From Polaromonas glacialis (lineage in GTDB: Bacteria > Pseudomonadota > Gammaproteobacteria > Burkholderiales > Burkholderiaceae_C), in NCBI RefSeq assembly GCF_000709345.1, contig NZ_KL448323.1, positions 3,819,745 through 3,883,744 of the forward strand: a stretch of DNA of 64,000 nucleotides, given 5' to 3'. Position 1 is the stretch's first letter, and every line of letters begins with the position of its first letter. The notes beneath the pieces were generated by a model. It was given only the letters and a program-made list of their open reading frames with translations, was not told the origin of the DNA and ran no database searches. Shown one piece after another: positions 59,614 through 64,000 of this stretch. A program made the translations under genes and the position numbers.

Positions 59614-62148
59614 ATGAAAAAATTCTTCCTCACCTTCGTTTTCGGTTTGTTCGCAGCTTTGGGGATGCCGGGTCTGGTGTGGGCCAATACCTGCGCGCCA
59701 GCCGCCACCCAAGGCACGGCACCGGCTGATTACAAGGATTACTGCTGGCTGGATTTCACGGGCTATAACGACGCAACAGCACAGACCACCGCCGGCCAGG
59801 CGTTCAGCTTCACCTTGCCCGATCTGTCGACCTTGAGCATGACCCTCAAGACAGTCAAGGTCACCAGTACCGGCAGTCCCGAGATCGTTACCAAGACTGT
59901 GCCATCCTGGACCGGCGCCGCTTTTGGCAACACCGCGTTTAACGGGATTCCCGGGCAGACTATTCTGTACACGGGCTCGAATGGTTCGACGGTCAGAGTG
60001 ATCATGAGCAATATCACCGTATCGCCTCCGGCCGGCGGCACAGGTATTGCCAAGTACGCCATCATCGTGGGCGATGGTGAATCCACTGACGGCAGTGAAA
60101 CCCTTTCATTCACTACAAATGGCGATAACTGGCTGCAGTTGTCGAAAATTGCAAACGGCACTTCGACGAACTATCCAACTGTTACCGGTCTCGGTAGCAA
60201 GACCGTTAATGAGGACGGGGGCGGGCTGCCTTCGCCAACAGGTAGTTATGTCTTTGGCTCCTTCAACAATCCGACCCAGATAACGGCCCAATTCAAAGGC
60301 TCGGGTCTTCAGGGCTTTATCGTGGGTGTGCGCTATGCGTCGATTTCGGTGGTCTCGCAAATCACCGGCGTGCGCTACAACGCCCCAGACCAGTTCACCT
60401 ACGCGGTAAAAACCACGGCGGGTGCGACGATGACGTCTGGCGTCACCTCTGGAACAGCTTTGAGTGGCTTCACGACAGCCAGTCTGCCTACCGTTGCGGC
60501 CAGTTATCCTTTTGTCGTTGATGAAGTCATGGCCGGCGGCAGTACCGGCACGCTGGCCAATTACACCGTGTCACTGACATGCGTCAACGCCAATACGGCT
60601 TCTACAACGGCGTTGCCTGTGGGTGTTTCCGGGTCTTCCTACACCATTCCCAGCTTGCAATATGGCGATTCGGTGCGCTGTACCTTCACCAACACACCGA
60701 TTTTTTCTCCCGTCACCGGCACGGTCTACAACGATGCCAGCCATAACTTCAGCCAGGACGGCACAGAAGCCGGAACCAATGTTGCGGGTCTTTATGTCAA
60801 GCTCGCCTCATCGACAGGCGGTGTGTGCCAGAACCCGGCCAGCGCAGCCGCAGCGGTCACCCCCAGCACCGGCGCCTACAGCCTGCAGGCAGTCGCCCCG
60901 GGCAGCTACTGCCTGATCCTGGATAACAACAACACTCTGTCCGACATCACGTCCACATCCCCTGCCGGCTGGCTTGGAACGCAAAACGGAACCGGTGTGA
61001 GCCAGATCGTGGTGGAGAGTGCGCCACCCGAAGTTCCGAGCAATTTCGGCCTGTTCAACGGCTCCAGGCTCAGTGGCACTGTGTTTGCTGATACCGGCGT
61101 GGGGTCTGGTACTGCCAACAACGGCAGCAAGGACGGTACCGAACCAGGTATTGCCAGCATTACGGTGAATGCCCTCAGTGGTTCCACCGCTGCAGCCAGC
61201 GCCAGCACGGCTGGAGACGGAAGCTACACGCTGTGGGTGGCTGCCACTGTCACAGGCACCGTCACCATCCAGCCCAGCGCACCCAGCGGGTATGTGGCGA
61301 CAGGGGGAGCCGTCGGCTCGCCCGCCGCCGGCGCCAGCTACAGTCGTCCCAACGTGATCAACTTCACGCCAGTGGCAGGGCAAACCTACACGGGGGTGAA
61401 TTTCGGCCTCGTTCCCGCCAACACGCTGGCCCCCAACGGCGCGGAGACGGGTCAGCCCGGCACGGTGGTGTTTTATGCCCATACATTCACTGCAGGCAGT
61501 GGAGGGCAGGTTACGTTTTCGCTCGCCAACGCGGCCACTCCCACCGGGCTGCCCTGGAGCCAGGTGCTTTACCGCGACAGCGACTGCAGCAGCACACTTG
61601 AGGGCTCGGAGCCGCAAGTCACCGCAGCGATCACCGTAACGGCAGGGCAAACGCTGTGCCTCGTCGTCAAGCAGTTCATACCGGCCGCTGCGGCGATGGG
61701 GGCGAAAAACATGATTACCCTCAACGCAGCGTTTAGCTACACCAATTCGACCCCCCCGCTGACCAGTACCCTCACTGCCAACGATGTCACCACCGTAGGC
61801 CTGCGAAGCGCGCTGGCATTAAACAAACTGGTGAGCAACATCACTTTGAGTGGCCCTGCCGCAACAACAGTCGTTGCCAATCCGGGCAACGTCCTGCAGT
61901 ACAGCCTCAAGGCGCAGAACAATGGCAGTGAGCCCTTGTCCACCTTGATCATCAACGATGCCACGCCTGCATTCACGACATATCTTTCCGCCGCTTGTCC
62001 GGGCGCATTGCCAGCCGGGATCAGCACCTGCAGCGTGAGTGCCCAGCCCGGCATAGGCACACAGGGCGATCTGCAGTGGACATTTACCGGCTCGCTGATG
62101 CCCAGCGCGCAGCTGTCGGTGACCTACCAGGTGAAGGTGAATCAGTAG
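59614..62148 (+). CDS. 844-aa exported protein with SdrB-like modules
   Basis: From the ATG at 59614: signal peptide MKKFFLTFVFGLFAALGMPG-LVWA, mature part from NTCAPA. The N-terminal ~200 residues (YCWLDFTGYNDATAQTTAGQ, AFSFTLPDLSTLSMTLKTVK) resemble the CshA-type repeat region of surface proteins. A second domain follows (TGVRYNAPDQFTYAVKTTAG). Then two SdrB-like domains: GTVYNDASHNFSQDGTEAGT (~370) and SGTVFADTGVGSGTANNGSK, DGTEPGIASITVNALSG (~490-520). A C-terminal DUF11-like module (NVLQYSLKAQNNGSEPLSTL) ends PSAQLSVTYQVKVNQ. Several Cys pairs suggest disulfides outside the cytoplasm. It follows the barrel gene by 33 bases, so it is likely cotranscribed and displayed with it. Confidence 0.85.
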   Translation: MKKFFLTFVFGLFAALGMPGLVWANTCAPAATQGTAPADYKDYCWLDFTGYNDATAQTTAGQAFSFTLPDLSTLSMTLKTVKVTSTGSPEIVTKTVPSWTGAAFGNTAFNGIPGQTILYTGSNGSTVRVIMSNITVSPPAGGTGIAKYAIIVGDGESTDGSETLSFTTNGDNWLQLSKIANGTSTNYPTVTGLGSKTVNEDGGGLPSPTGSYVFGSFNNPTQITAQFKGSGLQGFIVGVRYASISVVSQITGVRYNAPDQFTYAVKTTAGATMTSGVTSGTALSGFTTASLPTVAASYPFVVDEVMAGGSTGTLANYTVSLTCVNANTASTTALPVGVSGSSYTIPSLQYGDSVRCTFTNTPIFSPVTGTVYNDASHNFSQDGTEAGTNVAGLYVKLASSTGGVCQNPASAAAAVTPSTGAYSLQAVAPGSYCLILDNNNTLSDITSTSPAGWLGTQNGTGVSQIVVESAPPEVPSNFGLFNGSRLSGTVFADTGVGSGTANNGSKDGTEPGIASITVNALSGSTAAASASTAGDGSYTLWVAATVTGTVTIQPSAPSGYVATGGAVGSPAAGASYSRPNVINFTPVAGQTYTGVNFGLVPANTLAPNGAETGQPGTVVFYAHTFTAGSGGQVTFSLANAATPTGLPWSQVLYRDSDCSSTLEGSEPQVTAAITVTAGQTLCLVVKQFIPAAAAMGAKNMITLNAAFSYTNSTPPLTSTLTANDVTTVGLRSALALNKLVSNITLSGPAATTVVANPGNVLQYSLKAQNNGSEPLSTLIINDATPAFTTYLSAACPGALPAGISTCSVSAQPGIGTQGDLQWTFTGSLMPSAQLSVTYQVKVNQ

Positions 62149-62459
62149 GGCCGGGCGCAGATGGCAGGTTGAAAGCGGTTCCAGTCGAATCGACTTGATG
62201 CGTGTGCAAGAAGGGCGGACTGACTTTGCCGCGTCAGTTCTTGTTGTGCTATTAATTAGATAGCGTATAAGTACCGTGGATATTGCGCAAAAGGCTGAAA
62301 ACTCCATGAAAACATCTGTGCAACCTGCTTAAAGGCCGGTGATTTTTCCCGGAGGCGCAAGAACCAAGTCTGGCTCGGCGATCGGCAGCCCGATAGAAAC
62401 CGGAAACATCCTGCCATACATGCTGGTTTTGGCTATTCCGATTCCTTGAGGCTGCTTAG
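62149..62459. other. intergenic region with a repeat-like element
   Basis: No gene. GTGCTATTAATTAGATAGCG at about 62246-62265 is the core of the intergenic repeat, with TTGCGCAAAAGGCTGAAAAC to 62302. It ends at the TTAG that abuts the IS701-family element. Confidence 0.6.
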
Positions 62460-63897
62460 CGGTAGTTTGTTGAACCATTTCATCCCCTGTTCTGTCCAAG
62501 TGACAGGAGGGTCCAGATCATGTCTGCTCGTCTTTCATGTCCTCCTGCACCAGGACCATTGGAGGCTTACGCGGTGCAGTTCGATCCCTTGCTCAAGACG
62601 CCGGCCCAGCGCCATGGCTTTCGCACCTACCTGTCGGGCTTGCTGCTGCCGCGAGACCGGTCCAAGACACTGACCGCGCTGGTCGGCGCCGAGCCTCTCG
62701 TCCAGGCCCAGGCAGCGCAGGTGCAGCGGCTGCAGTTTTTCCTGTCTGAGGCTGCCTGGGACGCCGAAGCGATCAATGCCAGGCGCCTGGCGCTGCTGGT
62801 GGCCGAGCCGGCGACGGCACCTTCGGCCACAGGCGTACTGGCAATTGACGACACGGGGGATCGCAAGGACGGCAGTGCCACCGACCACGTGGCGCGCCAG
62901 TACCTGGGCTCGGTGGGCAAGGTCGACAACGGAATCGTCGCGGTGACCACGCTGTGGGCCGACGAGGCGCATTACTACCCGCTGCATGTGATGCCCTACA
63001 CGCCCGAGAAGCGGCAGCCAGAGGGAAAGCGGGATCCGGCGTTTCGCACCAAGCCGCAAATCGCGCTGGAGCTGGTCGAGCGCGCGCAGGCCGCCGGCAT
63101 CGCGTTTTGCGCCATCGTGGCAGACTGTTTTTATGGCGACAACAATGGGCTCGAAACCGCGCTGCTCACGCGCGGTCTGCCCCATGTACTGGCGCGCCGC
63201 GGCGCGCCCGGGCGCGGCTGGGCGCCAGCCGAGGCGGACCATTCGTTCAGGGATGCGGCGCGCTCGCTGCCGCTGCGCGCCTGGCAGCCAGTGATTCGCC
63301 GCTTCCGGGATGGCCACACCGAGCGCTGGTGGGCCGCCGAGCTCACACTGTTCGGCTATGGCCCGCTCAAGCCGGTGCGGGCGCTCTGCGCCACGACCGA
63401 CCGGCGCGCGTTGCCGGAGCTGTCGACCTGGTATTTGACGACCAACCTGCCCGCGCCTGTGGCCGAGATTGTGCGCATCTACGGCTTGCGCAACTGGATC
63501 GAGCAGGGCTACAAACAGATGAAGGACGAGCTCGGCTGGGCCGACTTCATGGTTCGCAGCGACCGGGCGATCCGCCGGCACTGGACGCTGGTGTGCTGCG
63601 CATTTGCCTTTTGCTGGCGGCATCACGCGTTGCAAGCGCGCGCAGACGACTCGCCACTGCCTGGTATCCCCAAAGCGCCGCCCGGGGCGGGAAAAAAAAC
63701 CGGCCCCGTCAAGGCGCTGCCGTGCTGGCCGCGCCTGCTGCGCGCGGTTCGCGCCTGGCTGACCCCGGCGTACTGGCTGGCGCGCTGCTGGCGCGCCTTT
63801 GCCAGCGCGCCCCCGCCGGCCGAACTCGCCGCGTTGCTCGGCGCCCTGAACGCCGGCCACGGGATTAACCTCTACCTTCGGATTTAACAAACTACCG
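62460..63897 (+). mobile_element. IS701-family insertion sequence
   Basis: 1438 bp. Ends: CGGTAGTTTGTTGAA at the left (62460 on) and, read inward from 63897, CGGTAGTTTGTTAAA, a 12-bp perfect repeat. It is bordered by TTAG (62456-62459) and CTAG (63898-63901), fitting the YTAR-type 4-bp target of IS701 elements though not identical. One intact transposase. Sequence right of it matches an IS21-type istA gene. Confidence 0.85.
62520..63887 (+). CDS. IS701 family transposase
   Basis: 455 aa, starting MSARLSCPPAPGPLEAYAVQ. DDE transposase: GVLAIDDTGDRKDGSATDHV (first Asp, near residue 109), AFCAIVADCFYGDNNGLETA (second Asp), and LRNWIEQGYKQMKDELGWAD (catalytic Glu in the IEQ.YKQ.K motif). It matches the DDE superfamily endonuclease group found in IS701. 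The start ATG at 62520 has GGAGGG upstream. Complete and probably functional. Confidence 0.92.
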   Translation: MSARLSCPPAPGPLEAYAVQFDPLLKTPAQRHGFRTYLSGLLLPRDRSKTLTALVGAEPLVQAQAAQVQRLQFFLSEAAWDAEAINARRLALLVAEPATAPSATGVLAIDDTGDRKDGSATDHVARQYLGSVGKVDNGIVAVTTLWADEAHYYPLHVMPYTPEKRQPEGKRDPAFRTKPQIALELVERAQAAGIAFCAIVADCFYGDNNGLETALLTRGLPHVLARRGAPGRGWAPAEADHSFRDAARSLPLRAWQPVIRRFRDGHTERWWAAELTLFGYGPLKPVRALCATTDRRALPELSTWYLTTNLPAPVAEIVRIYGLRNWIEQGYKQMKDELGWADFMVRSDRAIRRHWTLVCCAFAFCWRHHALQARADDSPLPGIPKAPPGAGKKTGPVKALPCWPRLLRAVRAWLTPAYWLARCWRAFASAPPPAELAALLGALNAGHGINLYLRI

Positions 63898-64000
63898 CTA
63901 GACGCAAATAAACCCATTGTCTACAACGCCAAACTGCTGGCCTGCGCGGCCCACTATGGTTTTGTACCTCGGGCATGCCAGCCCTACCGGGCGCAGACGA
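63898..64000 (+). CDS. istA: partial IS21-type transposase IstA
   Basis: Frame beginning CTAGACGCAAAT reads LDANKPIVYNAKLLACAAHY, then GFVPRACQPYRAQT up to the window end. Conserved segment of the IS21 IstA core just before TKGKVE (pattern YN..L..L..HYG..PRACQPYRA.T). The frame is open at the window edge. Its 5' part is missing: the IS701 end abuts it, and the DNA left of the IS701 element does not continue the IstA frame (a stop lies in the same frame there). So the gene is truncated or displaced. Confidence 0.75.

Noticed and set aside
50711..62148. CRISPR or tandem DNA repeats suggested by repetitive Thr/Gly-rich coding
   Set aside because: The repetition is at protein level (beta-sandwich motifs); no regularly spaced identical DNA repeats are seen.

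Overview
The window looks like chromosome from a betaproteobacterium of the family Comamonadaceae, most likely Polaromonas or a close relative such as Rhodoferax. This rests on GC-rich coding DNA, Bug-type (TctC) binding proteins, a LivFGHM cluster with two CoA ligases, and many copies of the short AT-rich intergenic repeat (core like AGCTATT...AATAGC) that I associate with these genera. The genus is inference; no rRNA or tRNA gene is visible.

Layout. 1-3.6 kb is accessory: two related lipoproteins, an unrecognised 299-aa protein between two directly repeated ~140-bp sequences, and a proteasome-like Ntn-hydrolase. 3.9-6.5 kb is a complete IS66-family element with an 8-bp target duplication. 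7.0-8.1 kb is an IS1595-family element that appears to split the LexA operator and start region of umuDC (8.1-9.8 kb). 10-16.9 kb holds a CigR/RcnB-like secreted protein, a histidine kinase divergent from a single-domain response regulator, a GH18 chitinase, a MarR regulator beside the remnant of an old-yellow-enzyme-type catabolic gene, a 2OG-Fe(II) oxygenase and a DUF1840 protein. 17-19.1 kb encodes two Bug solute-binding proteins.

19.2-29.1 kb is one minus-strand locus for uptake and CoA activation of an organic, probably aromatic, acid: acyl-CoA synthetase, LivG, LivH, LivM, binding protein, LivF and a PaaK-like ligase, preceded by a second binding protein. A divergent Crp/Fnr regulator and two palindromes with 6-nt spacers suggest its control. 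30.1-38.3 kb is a full kdp potassium-uptake operon with sensor and regulator (kdpFABCDE), preceded by an extra 34-codon membrane peptide. 38.4-49.4 kb holds housekeeping and small-molecule genes: DUF2244, an RluF-like pseudouridine synthase, a lipase-like hydrolase, a second kinase-like/response-regulator pair, PhzF, an aminotransferase, two exporters, and a MocR regulator facing the lysE-type exporter.

50.1-62.1 kb is the most unusual region: four consecutive exported proteins (166, 883, 2031 and 844 aa) rich in DUF11/SdrB/Ig-like modules. The 2031-aa protein ends in a probable outer-membrane barrel. Between the second and third genes lie two overlapping perfect hairpins. The window ends with an IS701-family element next to, or inserted in, an IS21-type istA gene.

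Recurring theme: repeats and insertion sequences reshape genes. One copy of the Comamonadaceae repeat supplies the signal peptide of a Bug protein, another forms the linker of the MocR regulator, and IS elements interrupt a promoter and possibly an open frame.
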